Shown here: one piece after another, positions 1 through 6,975 of the stretch | How positions within the stretch are numbered: the first letter of the stretch is position 1 | Layout: every line of letters starts with the position of its first letter | From: Prevotella sp. UBA746 | GTDB taxonomy: Bacteria > Bacteroidota > Bacteroidia > Bacteroidales > Bacteroidaceae | Length of the DNA: 11,644 bases | Direction of reading: 5' to 3' | Assembly (NCBI GenBank): GCA_002298545.1 | Contig: DBKQ01000057.1 | Location: 1,845 to 13,488 of the forward strand | Position numbers and translations under genes: made by a program | The notes under the pieces: generated by a model | Databases searched by the model: none | Seen by the model: the letters and a program-made list of their open reading frames with translations, nothing else | What the model was told of the DNA's origin: nothing

Positions 1-1121
1 TTAATCCGGAAGATTTCTATCCAAATGATCCAGTAGTCATTACTATCAGTCATTTAGGATATATCAAGCGTACACCGCTCAGCGAATTCCGCGAGCAGGC
101 ACGCGGCGGAGTAGGCAGCAAGGGCGCACACAGTCGCGAACAGGACTTCACCGAATATATATATCCGGCAACGATGCATAATACAATGATGTTCTTCACG
201 AAGAAGGGTCGTTGCTATTGGCTCAAGTGTTATGAAATTCCAGAAGGAAACAAGAGCAGCAAGGGTAGGGCGATACAGAACCTGCTCAACATCGACAGCG
301 ATGACAGCGTGAATGCTTTCTTGCGACTGAAAGGACTTGACGACAAGGAGTTTATCAACAGCCACTATGTAGTATTCGCCACGAAACAGGGCGTTATAAA
401 GAAGACACTGCTCGAGGCATATAGTCGTCCGAGAGCTAACGGCGTTAATGCAATCAACATCAACGAAGGTGATGAGGTAGTAGGAGTTAGACTGACAAAC
501 GGAAACAACGAACTGGTGCTTGCCAACAAAAACGGACGTGCCGTTCGCTTTAACGAGAATACCGTAAGGGCAATGGGACGTACTTCTACCGGTGTGAGAG
601 GAATGAGACTTGACGGTGGAGACGACGAACTGATAGGAATGGTTGTCGTTAACGATCCGCAGAACGAAACCATTATGGTTGTCAGCGAAAACGGATACGG
701 TAAGCGCAGCAATGTGGAAGATTACCGCGTTACAAACCGTGGAACAAAGGGCGTGAAGACTCTCGGCATAACCGAGAAGACCGGCAGACTCGTGGCTATA
801 AAGGTTGTAAACGACGACAACGACCTGATGATTATTAATAAGAGCGGTATCGTTATCCGACTTGCCGTTAGGGAATGTCGAGTAATGGGACGTGCGACAC
901 AGGGTGTTAGACTAATAAACCTGACGAAGAAGAACGATGTCATTGCAAGTGTTTGCAAGGTGATGAGCTCAGATCTCGAGGCTGTTGCCGAAGAGGAGAG
1001 CCGCGCTAACTTCGACAAGACAAGTGAGGAAATCCGTCGCGACAACACAAGTGTTGAAAATAATGGCGATGAAGTGCCATCAGACGTTGAGGACAACGAC
1101 AACCTCCCGACAGAAGAATAA
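1..1121 (+). CDS. gyrA: DNA gyrase subunit A, C-terminal part (5' end outside window)
   Basis: GyrA is the DNA-cleaving subunit of gyrase, which introduces negative supercoils with GyrB. Only the C-terminal wrapping domain is here: the frame is open from base 3 and gives 372 residues before TAA. The beta-pinwheel blades show as repeated G-x-hydrophobic strands at visible residues about 130-151 (starts GVIKKTLLEAY), 178-203 (GRAVRFNE), 231-254 (GYGKRSNVEDYRVTNRG) and 282-305 (GIVIRLAV, then MGRATQGVRLI). The first blade carries the GyrA-box equivalent, QARGGVGSKGA, near residues 32-42; the canonical box is QRRGGKG, so two basic positions are replaced. The last 50 or so residues form an acidic, low-complexity tail, as in many GyrA proteins. 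ParC would have fewer, less regular blades and lacks this box, so gyrA is preferred. Only 24 bases without a terminator separate it from the next gene, so cotranscription is likely. Confidence 0.96.
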   Translation, partial: NPEDFYPNDPVVITISHLGYIKRTPLSEFREQARGGVGSKGAHSREQDFTEYIYPATMHNTMMFFTKKGRCYWLKCYEIPEGNKSSKGRAIQNLLNIDSDDSVNAFLRLKGLDDKEFINSHYVVFATKQGVIKKTLLEAYSRPRANGVNAININEGDEVVGVRLTNGNNELVLANKNGRAVRFNENTVRAMGRTSTGVRGMRLDGGDDELIGMVVVNDPQNETIMVVSENGYGKRSNVEDYRVTNRGTKGVKTLGITEKTGRLVAIKVVNDDNDLMIINKSGIVIRLAVRECRVMGRATQGVRLINLTKKNDVIASVCKVMSSDLEAVAEEESRANFDKTSEEIRRDNTSVENNGDEVPSDVEDNDNLPTEE

Positions 1122-1145
1122 ACAATCAAACAACTTTAAAAATAA

Positions 1146-2375
1146 ATGGAAATGAAAAAAATCATGGTTTTTGCATTGGCAGCACTCAGCAGTGCGTCAA
1201 TGTATGCCCAGGACATCAAAACGATTCTTGGTGCTAAAGACTACAACGAGGCTCTGACAATGATTCAGTCTGCCAAATCTTCACTTAACGATGAGGACAT
1301 GGCTAAAGCTTACAACAAGGTTGTAGACCTCGCACTCGATGCATACAACACAGAGTCGGCTAAGGAACTGCAGGATCAGGTAAAGCATGAGCAGACCGCC
1401 AACAAACCGGCTATGTATAAAGCTGCAGAGACAGCACTTACGGCTGCACTCGAGTGTGACAAGTATGACAACAAGCCAAATGCAAAGGGTAAGATTAAAC
1501 CAAAGTTCGGTTCAAAGAATGCAGCCCGTTTGCAGCCAGCACGTGCAGCACTTATCAATGCAGGACAGGCTCTCTATGATGCCAAGGACTACAAGGGTGC
1601 TGCTGCTGCATTCGGCTCATATGTAGACAGCGGTAGCGCAAAGATTTTCCAGACTGCAGCTCCAGACCAGTATCTTACACAGATTGCATATTTTGCTGCA
1701 CTCTCGGCATTCTTCGGACAGGAGTATGACCTTGCCGACAGATATTCAGACGTAGCTATTACGGATACAGCATACGTAAAGGATGCTATGACCGTAAAGC
1801 TTAACGCTCTGCAGAATACGATGAAGAGCCATGAGGATACTCTCGCTGTTACAAAGAAGGTAGAGAACATATATGCACAGTATCCTGACAATCAGGTAGT
1901 GTTCAGCACTCTCACCTCTCTTTATCTCGCACAGGGCCGCAAGGCAGAGTTCAACGCTCTTGTTGACAAGGCTTTGGCACAGAACCCAAAGAATTTTGCA
2001 GCTGTTGCAATGAGAGGTCAGGCTTATATGAATGACCACAAATGGCAGGAGGCTATCGAGGACTTGAAAAAGGCTGCCGACATTATGCCGGGTAACGTAC
2101 CAGTTGTAGCTTCTATTGGAAACTGCTACATGTTCCTCGCACAGGAAAAGGCTGAGCAGATTTCAGCAAAAACAAAAGGTCGTATACCTGCTGCTGCAGA
2201 GAAAGTTATCATCGGTGTTTACGATCAGGCTATCGAGTATCTGAACAAGGCTAAGGATCTTGACACGAAGATGGAATATAAGGCAAATTGGGCTTACTCG
2301 CTCTATACTTGCCTGTATCGTACTCTCGGTGCTGATGATCCTAAGACAAAGGATGCAGAGGCTCTGACAAAATAA
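1146..2375 (+). CDS. Exported tetratricopeptide repeat protein (first of a tandem pair)
   Basis: This is a 409-residue protein of unassigned specific function, probably a periplasmic or outer-membrane-facing scaffold. The N-terminus is a signal peptide: short basic start (KK), hydrophobic run, and likely cleavage near residue 21 before Gln-Asp. The rest is helical and Ala/Lys-rich. The clearest TPR unit is at about residues 284-317 (AAVAMRGQAYMNDHKWQEAI), with weaker units at about 140-165, 250-283 and 355-380. A basic stretch, KGKIKPKFGSKN (114-125), lies between helices and is echoed in the downstream gene. Start choice is open: ATG at 1146, or ATG at 1152, which gives the more typical MKKI signal-peptide start and 407 residues. 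It follows gyrA by 24 bases and ends before an intrinsic terminator. TPR folds bind proteins, but nothing here names the partner. Confidence 0.85.
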   Translation: MEMKKIMVFALAALSSASMYAQDIKTILGAKDYNEALTMIQSAKSSLNDEDMAKAYNKVVDLALDAYNTESAKELQDQVKHEQTANKPAMYKAAETALTAALECDKYDNKPNAKGKIKPKFGSKNAARLQPARAALINAGQALYDAKDYKGAAAAFGSYVDSGSAKIFQTAAPDQYLTQIAYFAALSAFFGQEYDLADRYSDVAITDTAYVKDAMTVKLNALQNTMKSHEDTLAVTKKVENIYAQYPDNQVVFSTLTSLYLAQGRKAEFNALVDKALAQNPKNFAAVAMRGQAYMNDHKWQEAIEDLKKAADIMPGNVPVVASIGNCYMFLAQEKAEQISAKTKGRIPAAAEKVIIGVYDQAIEYLNKAKDLDTKMEYKANWAYSLYTCLYRTLGADDPKTKDAEALTK

Positions 2376-2392
2376 TTATTTTTAAAGAATAT

Positions 2393-2448
2393 GGGTCGAG
2401 AGAGGTTACTTTGGAATGTAGCCTCGCTTGACCCTTTTTTTATTTTTT
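2393..2448 (+). terminator. Intrinsic terminator between the two TPR genes
   Basis: The outer stem GGGTC (2393-2397) pairs with GACCC (2430-2434). The inner stem GAGGTTAC (2402-2409) pairs with GTAGCCTC (2418-2425) through one G-U pair, with an 8-base loop. A run of seven T follows at 2435-2441, then A and six more T. It fits an intrinsic terminator for the gyrA-TPR transcript. It ends only 6 bases before the ATG of the next gene, so it may also act as an attenuator or place the downstream start in an unstructured T-rich leader. Confidence 0.8.
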
Positions 2449-2454
2449 GATAGG

Positions 2455-3666
2455 ATGAAAAGATTGTTTGGTTTCGTTGAAAAAAGACTTATTGCATTGA
2501 TGCTTGCATTGCTGCCGGTATGGATTTGCGCCTGTGCACAAAAGAAAGAAATAGCACAAGCGCAAACCTATATAAAGAGTGGGGCAAATCTTGACAAAGC
2601 AGAGGCTTCGATGCGTACTTTACTGCAGGACTCAGCCAACAAACAGAATATTAAGATTTGGCTGACCTTGACCGAAGCTATAAAAAAACAATATGAACAG
2701 GGGAATGAAAAACTATATCTGAAACAGGCGTATGACACGACTGCACTTTTCCTTACAAACCGCAAAATGTTTCTTGCCTACGAGGCAATGGATAGTGTAG
2801 ACGCTCTGCCAGACAAGAAGGGTAGTGTGAGACCGAGGTTCAGAAAGAAAAATATGGATTTCCTTGTGCCTTTCCGTAAGAACCTGTATAGTGGAGGACT
2901 TTTCTTTATATCAAAACAGAAATTTGCAGAAGCCTTCAGTATGCTTGACGCATATATTGACTGCACCCGTCAGCCGCTTTTCTCCTCAATGAAGTATTCA
3001 GCAACCGAACCAGTTGCTTTGTCGGCATCATATCTTGCAACATATTGTGGAGTGAGACTTCACGACAATAGAATGGCAGAGAAACATTCGGCAAATGCAC
3101 TTCTTTATAAAAGTGGAAGAGAGAATACGATGCGTTTTCTTGCAGATATCTATAATGAAGAAAAGCGGACGGGAGAGTATCGGGACATTTTGCAAAAAGG
3201 AGTTGAAGAATATCCCAAGTCGGAGTATTTCTTTACAAGACTTGTTGACTACTATAATTCCAACAACATGCAGGATTCGGCTATGGCAGTAGCCGACAAA
3301 GCCATTGAAGGCGATTCGCTGAACACACTCTTTCTGTATGCAAAAGGGAATATATTGCTTAACATTGGCGAATACGAAAAATGTATAGTAGTATGCGACC
3401 ATATCATTGCAATAAACGATTCCGTAGCAGACGCATATTATACTGCAGGCGTAGCATATCTAAATCTTGCATTCGAGGCTCAGAAAAATGGTGGAAAGGG
3501 AAGCAAGGCACATGCAAAGGACGCATACTCAAAGGCTCTGCCATATATGGAGCATTATCGCCAACTGGCACCCGACCAGAAAGACCGTTGGGCAGCAGCT
3601 CTCTATAATATCTACCTAAACTTGAATATGGGAAAGAAATTTGAGGAAATTTCGAAATTGCTATAG
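2455..3666 (+). CDS. Exported TPR protein or lipoprotein (second of the tandem pair)
   Basis: This 403-residue exported protein is related to the preceding gene. I start it at ATG 2455; the frame stays open to a TTG at 2428, but that lies inside the terminator stem. The N-terminus has Arg/Lys, then a hydrophobic segment (residues 12-24) ending ICACAQKK. This can be read as signal peptidase I cleavage after ACA (28/29) or as a lipobox-like ICA-Cys27, so periplasmic or lipid-anchored remains open. KGSVRPRFRKKN (122-133) matches KGKIKPKFGSKN of the upstream protein at about the same depth. Both have a TPR unit near residue 290 (here LFLYAKGNILLNIGEYEKCI), a following unit around 325-345 (ADAYYTAGVAYLNLAFEAQK), and a similar C-terminal end. 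This gene is more AT-rich than its partner. Function is unknown; divergence after duplication is inferred. Confidence 0.83.
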   Translation: MKRLFGFVEKRLIALMLALLPVWICACAQKKEIAQAQTYIKSGANLDKAEASMRTLLQDSANKQNIKIWLTLTEAIKKQYEQGNEKLYLKQAYDTTALFLTNRKMFLAYEAMDSVDALPDKKGSVRPRFRKKNMDFLVPFRKNLYSGGLFFISKQKFAEAFSMLDAYIDCTRQPLFSSMKYSATEPVALSASYLATYCGVRLHDNRMAEKHSANALLYKSGRENTMRFLADIYNEEKRTGEYRDILQKGVEEYPKSEYFFTRLVDYYNSNNMQDSAMAVADKAIEGDSLNTLFLYAKGNILLNIGEYEKCIVVCDHIIAINDSVADAYYTAGVAYLNLAFEAQKNGGKGSKAHAKDAYSKALPYMEHYRQLAPDQKDRWAAALYNIYLNLNMGKKFEEISKLL

Positions 3667-3682
3667 GTTCAATATAAAATAT

Positions 3683-3733
3683 AAAAGTCCAACCTTTATG
3701 TGGAATCCCCTCATAAGGCTGGACTTATTTTTT
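3683..3733. terminator. Convergent hairpin terminator, probably bidirectional
   Basis: The left arm at 3685-3700 (AAGTCCAACCTTTATG) pairs with the right arm at 3712-3726 (CATAAGGCTGGACTT), with one mismatch and one bulged base, around an 11-base loop. On the + strand TTATTTTTTAA follows (3725-3735). On the - strand the hairpin is followed by TTTTATATTTTATATT. It lies between the convergent ends of the second TPR gene and rlmH, so it probably stops both transcripts. Termination is stronger for the + strand because its T tract is less interrupted. Confidence 0.8.
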
Positions 3734-3760
3734 AATATCCGCAATACGAATTTCTATATG

Positions 3761-4231
3761 TTACTCATGATGGTAAGGTTCCCCTTTAATGATGGTACAG
3801 GCGCGATAAATCTGTTCAACGAAAAGCAAACGAATCATTTGATGGGAGAAAGTCATCTTTGAAAGTGAAAGTTTACTGTCTGCACGGTCGTAAACCTTCT
3901 TTGCGAATCCATACGGACCGCCAATGATAAAGGTGAGATTCTGTGAAGCCTGACGTCTCTTCTCTATCCATGCTGCAAATTCTATGCTGCGATATTCTTT
4001 ACCATGTTCGTCAAGCAAGACGACGAAGTCGGAAGGCTGTAACTGCTTTAGAATCAAATCGCCTTCCATCTCCTTCTGTACATCAGACGAGAGACTTTTA
4101 GTGTTTTTAAGTTCAGGGATTACGGCAATGTCGAAAGGCATATAGTGAGAGATGCGACCTACATAGTCGCTAATGCCCTGTATTATATTCTTGTCGTTAG
4201 TCTTTCCTACAACAATCAATTTAGTCTTCAT
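3761..4231 (-). CDS. rlmH: 23S rRNA (pseudouridine1915-N3)-methyltransferase RlmH
   Basis: RlmH is a SPOUT-class enzyme that uses S-adenosylmethionine to methylate N3 of pseudouridine 1915 in helix 69 of 23S rRNA, acting on assembled 70S ribosomes. The 156-residue length is normal. The trefoil-knot SAM-binding elements are all visible: LLDEHGK (72-78), the glycine loop FIIGGPYGF (101-109), LSLSKMTFSHQMIRLLFVEQ (121-140), and the terminal PYHHE containing the conserved Tyr-His. The start is ATG at 4231, whose A is also the last base of the upstream stop codon (TAATG overlap), so translational coupling with the DUF4491-like gene is likely. It is the last gene of the cluster that begins with hisG, and a terminator-like hairpin follows its stop. 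Confidence 0.97.
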   Translation of the reverse strand: MKTKLIVVGKTNDKNIIQGISDYVGRISHYMPFDIAVIPELKNTKSLSSDVQKEMEGDLILKQLQPSDFVVLLDEHGKEYRSIEFAAWIEKRRQASQNLTFIIGGPYGFAKKVYDRADSKLSLSKMTFSHQMIRLLFVEQIYRACTIIKGEPYHHE

Positions 4232-4545
4232 TACTTCTTCTCCTCACTTTTTCCGTATTCATGCTTGCGTTTAGGGTTCATCGGAAACCATCCCTTTCTG
4301 ACGCGTTCTTTCTGTTCAAACAATTCCCCGATAGACCATAACAATGAAGCGCCAATGATACCGAGAGCTGCAGATCCGATGATGCTCTCAACAAATAGAG
4401 CAGCAGCAATGCAAGCCAAGCCGAGAAGCAAGAAGATCCACCAAAGACGAGTACCGGTATAATATTCAGTTTTTATCACTACCGGATGAAATATCCCGAT
4501 AATGAGGAACGCCATTATGGCAATTATTAATCCTGTAAAATACAT
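4231..4545 (-). CDS. Small inner-membrane protein, DUF4491-like
   Basis: This 104-residue membrane protein has three hydrophobic segments, at about 3-20, 35-51 and 55-72. A charged cytoplasmic-type tail follows (GELFEQKERVRKGWFPMNPK, then Lys/Glu-rich to the end). The pattern MYFTGLIIA, GIFHPVVIKTEYY, GTRLWWIF and LLWSIGELFEQ matches my memory of the DUF4491 family, found mostly in Bacteroidota; the family call is from memory. No catalytic motif is visible and function is unknown. Its stop overlaps the rlmH start by one base, and 34 bases separate it from hisC upstream, so it is probably carried on the his transcript. The positive-inside rule suggests the C-terminal tail is cytoplasmic. Confidence 0.8.
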   Translation of the reverse strand: MYFTGLIIAIMAFLIIGIFHPVVIKTEYYTGTRLWWIFLLLGLACIAAALFVESIIGSAALGIIGASLLWSIGELFEQKERVRKGWFPMNPKRKHEYGKSEEKK

Positions 4546-4579
4546 TCCTGTTTGAATTTATAGTTTTATGCATAAGTTG

Positions 4580-5620
4580 TTACCCATTAAACTGTCTAAG
4601 TACAGAGAGTAATTCGCTGTTTTCAGACTTACTGCCAATGGTTATCCTCAGACAACCGTGGCACAGACTTACCTGATTCCTGTTCCTGACAATTATACCA
4701 TTCTGTTTTAGATAATTATACACTAAGTCAGCATCAGTCATTTCAGCAAGGAAGAAATTTGCATCCGATGGATAAACTTTCTTGCAAGTAGGCAAGAGAG
4801 AGAAAGCTTCCATGACACGGTCTCTTTCCATTAGCAAGATACCCACCCATTTGTCGACATCATATTTATGATCAAGCTGTCGACTGATTTCTCTTTGAGT
4901 AAGCGAGCTAATGTTGTAAGGATATTTAACCTTATTGAAAATATCAATAACCTCAGGATGGGCAAAAGCCATACCCAGTCTAAGACCGGCACATCCCCAT
5001 GCCTTGCTGAAAGTGTTGAGAACAATGAGGTTGGGATATTTATGTAATTCAAGTCGTAATGGTGGCTGCTTGGAGAAGTCAGAATAAGCCTCGTCAACAA
5101 CAACAAATCCCTCGAATCCGTTAATTATCTTCAAAATCTCGTCACGGTCGAGCAAGTTTCCAGTAGGATTATTTGGAGAGCAAAGCCATATAACCTTAGT
5201 CTTCCAGTCGCACGCCTTCAAAATCTTGTCGGCAGAGAGTTGAAAATTCTCTTCAAGTTCCACTGCACGGTATTCTACGTCATTTATTTCAGCACATACC
5301 CTGTACATACCATAAGTAGGTTCTATTGCAACGACATTGTCGCGTCCTGGTTCGACAAAACACCTGTAGACAAGGTCAATAGCCTCGTCGGAACCATTGC
5401 CAAGGAATATGCATTCAGGATGAACGCGCTTAATTGTCGATATCTTTTTCTTTATATCAGTTTGCAGTGGGTCAGGATACCTGTTAAAAGGTTCATTATA
5501 TGGATTCTCGTTAGCATCAAGGAATATACGCGCCCCTTTGCCGCTGTATTCTGTACGCGCACAGCTATATGGTTTGAGTTTAAGAATATTCTTTCTTACA
5601 AGTTGATCAAGGTCTTTCAT
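4580..5620 (-). CDS. hisC: Histidinol-phosphate aminotransferase
   Basis: HisC transfers an amino group from glutamate to imidazole-acetol phosphate, giving histidinol phosphate, in the cytoplasmic histidine pathway. It is a fold-type I PLP enzyme of normal length (346 residues). Motifs in order: LDANENP (34-40) substrate-side segment, GNGSDEA (74-80) phosphate-site loop, SPNNPTGN (148-155) with the cofactor Asn151, VVVDEAYSDF (173-182) with Asp176 contacting the PLP ring nitrogen, TFSKAWGCAGLRLG (203-216) with Schiff-base Lys206 and Arg214, and GCLRITIGS (322-330) with carboxylate-binding Arg325. All expected catalytic residues are present. The start is ATG 5620. It lies 38 bases after hisD and 34 before the DUF4491-like gene, same strand. 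A 14-bp perfect AT palindrome sits just before its start. Confidence 0.97.
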   Translation of the reverse strand: MKDLDQLVRKNILKLKPYSCARTEYSGKGARIFLDANENPYNEPFNRYPDPLQTDIKKKISTIKRVHPECIFLGNGSDEAIDLVYRCFVEPGRDNVVAIEPTYGMYRVCAEINDVEYRAVELEENFQLSADKILKACDWKTKVIWLCSPNNPTGNLLDRDEILKIINGFEGFVVVDEAYSDFSKQPPLRLELHKYPNLIVLNTFSKAWGCAGLRLGMAFAHPEVIDIFNKVKYPYNISSLTQREISRQLDHKYDVDKWVGILLMERDRVMEAFSLLPTCKKVYPSDANFFLAEMTDADLVYNYLKQNGIIVRNRNQVSLCHGCLRITIGSKSENSELLSVLRQFNG

Positions 5621-5623
5621 TTT

Positions 5624-5637
5624 TATAATATATTATA
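5624..5637. promoter_or_regulatory. Perfect 14-bp AT palindrome before hisC start
   Basis: TATAATATATTATA reads identically on both strands and lies 4 to 17 bases upstream of the hisC ATG, inside the 38-base hisD-hisC gap. In RNA it could only form a weak AU hairpin. It may simply be an unstructured AU-rich translation start region, as is usual where no Shine-Dalgarno sequence exists. A regulatory role is not shown. Confidence 0.3.
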
Positions 5638-5658
5638 GTCCCAAAACAAGGGGAATTA

Positions 5659-6963
5659 TTAATCAGTATTTTCTGTCAGTTGCTTCAAACTATCTATTCT
5701 ATATGTCATAGCCCTTTTATGAGCAATAAGAGATTCGTTTTCAGCCATTGTTTCTACAGCTCTGCCTATACTACGTATACCGTCTTGGGATATTTCCTGA
5801 AAAGTAATCTTGCGGCAAAAGCTGTCGAGGTTTACACCGTTATATGCTGTGGCATAGCCATGGGTAGGCAGAGTGTGGTTTGTTCCGCTGGCATAATCGC
5901 CGGCACTTTCGCAAGCATAATTGCCCAAGAAAACACTACCGGCATTAACGACCTTTTCGGCAAGTTTACGGCAGTTTCCTGTAGCGATAATCAAGTGCTC
6001 CGGAGCATAGACATTAGAAAGACGCATGGCTTCATCCAAGTCATGAACGAGAACCGCCTTGCTGTTAGCAAGAGATTTGGCAGCAAAATCCTTCCTCGGT
6101 AATGTGGCAAGTTGATTCTGCAACTCTTTCGAAACATTGGTTAAGATTTCCTTTGATGTTGTAATGAGTAGAGCCTGTGAGTCCGTGCCGTGTTCAGCCT
6201 GAGACAGGAGGTCTGCAGCAATAAATGTAGCATTTGCCGTTTCATCAGCTATGACACAAACCTCCGATGGACCGGCAGGCATGTCGATTGCTGCATCATG
6301 AAGACTAACAGCCTGTTTCGCAGCCATGACGTATTGGTTGCCAGGACCGAAAATCTTATATACTTTAGGCACTGTTTCTGTGCCGTAAGCCATAGCCCCG
6401 ATAGCCTGGACACCGCCGATTTTGTAGATCTGTGTCACTCCGGCAATACTGGCAGCAGCAAGGATAGCATTGTTTACCTTTCCGTCTTTTCCGGGAGGTG
6501 TACACAAAACGATCTCCTTGCATCCGGCAATACGGGCAGGAGTGGCAAGCATCAAGACAGTAGAGAATAGAGGTGCCGTTCCGCCAGGAATGTATAGTCC
6601 GACTTTCTCTATTGCAACGCTCTTCTGCCAACATTCTATACCAGGCTGCGTCTCAACATGCACACCTTGAAATCGCTGAGCCTCATGAAATTTGTATATA
6701 TTGTCGTGGGCAAGACGGATGGCATCGAGAAGCTCTTCATCTACATCCTTTATAGCTTCAGCTATCTCTTCGTCGCTGACACGCAGATCTTGAAGTTCCA
6801 CATGGTCGAACTTATGTTCGTATTCCCTAACAGCAGAGTCACCATTAGCCTTGATGTCTTCAAGTACAGAATTTACGGTACTGTAAAGGGAGGTAAGGTC
6901 TATTTGCGGACGAACGGCAATTACATTCCAGTCCTTTACCTCAGGATATTCTATTATTTCCAT
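5659..6963 (-). CDS. hisD: Histidinol dehydrogenase
   Basis: HisD performs the last two steps of histidine synthesis, the NAD-dependent four-electron oxidation of L-histidinol through histidinaldehyde to L-histidine, as a zinc homodimer. I choose ATG 6963, giving 434 residues, the same length as the E. coli enzyme; the longer frame would need TTG at 6972. Zinc ligands and catalytic residues are all present: Gln255 and His258 in SQAEHGTDSQ, the catalytic pair Glu322-His323 in YAPEHL, Asp356 in SAGDYASGTNH, and His415 in LIAHKRAM. Other family signatures are VGLYIPGGTAPLFSTVLM, IFGPGNQYV, and the segment from DMPAGPSE. The start lies 12 bases after the hisG stop, so the two are surely cotranscribed. 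Nothing looks damaged. Confidence 0.97.
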   Translation of the reverse strand: MEIIEYPEVKDWNVIAVRPQIDLTSLYSTVNSVLEDIKANGDSAVREYEHKFDHVELQDLRVSDEEIAEAIKDVDEELLDAIRLAHDNIYKFHEAQRFQGVHVETQPGIECWQKSVAIEKVGLYIPGGTAPLFSTVLMLATPARIAGCKEIVLCTPPGKDGKVNNAILAAASIAGVTQIYKIGGVQAIGAMAYGTETVPKVYKIFGPGNQYVMAAKQAVSLHDAAIDMPAGPSEVCVIADETANATFIAADLLSQAEHGTDSQALLITTSKEILTNVSKELQNQLATLPRKDFAAKSLANSKAVLVHDLDEAMRLSNVYAPEHLIIATGNCRKLAEKVVNAGSVFLGNYACESAGDYASGTNHTLPTHGYATAYNGVNLDSFCRKITFQEISQDGIRSIGRAVETMAENESLIAHKRAMTYRIDSLKQLTENTD

Positions 6964-6975
6964 ATTTTGCAAGGT

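Noticed and set aside
1387..1626. Short + strand frame inside the first TPR gene
   Set aside because: It is an out-of-frame shadow of a gene with a clear signal peptide and consistent TPR pattern.
2441..2449. TATTTTTTG as a -7 promoter element for the second TPR gene
   Set aside because: It has one base too many between TA and TTTG, no TTTG at proper distance, and is better read as the terminator T tract.
6964..6972. TTG start giving hisD three more residues
   Set aside because: ATG at 6963 gives exactly the usual 434-residue length and matches the usual MxIIxYP start.
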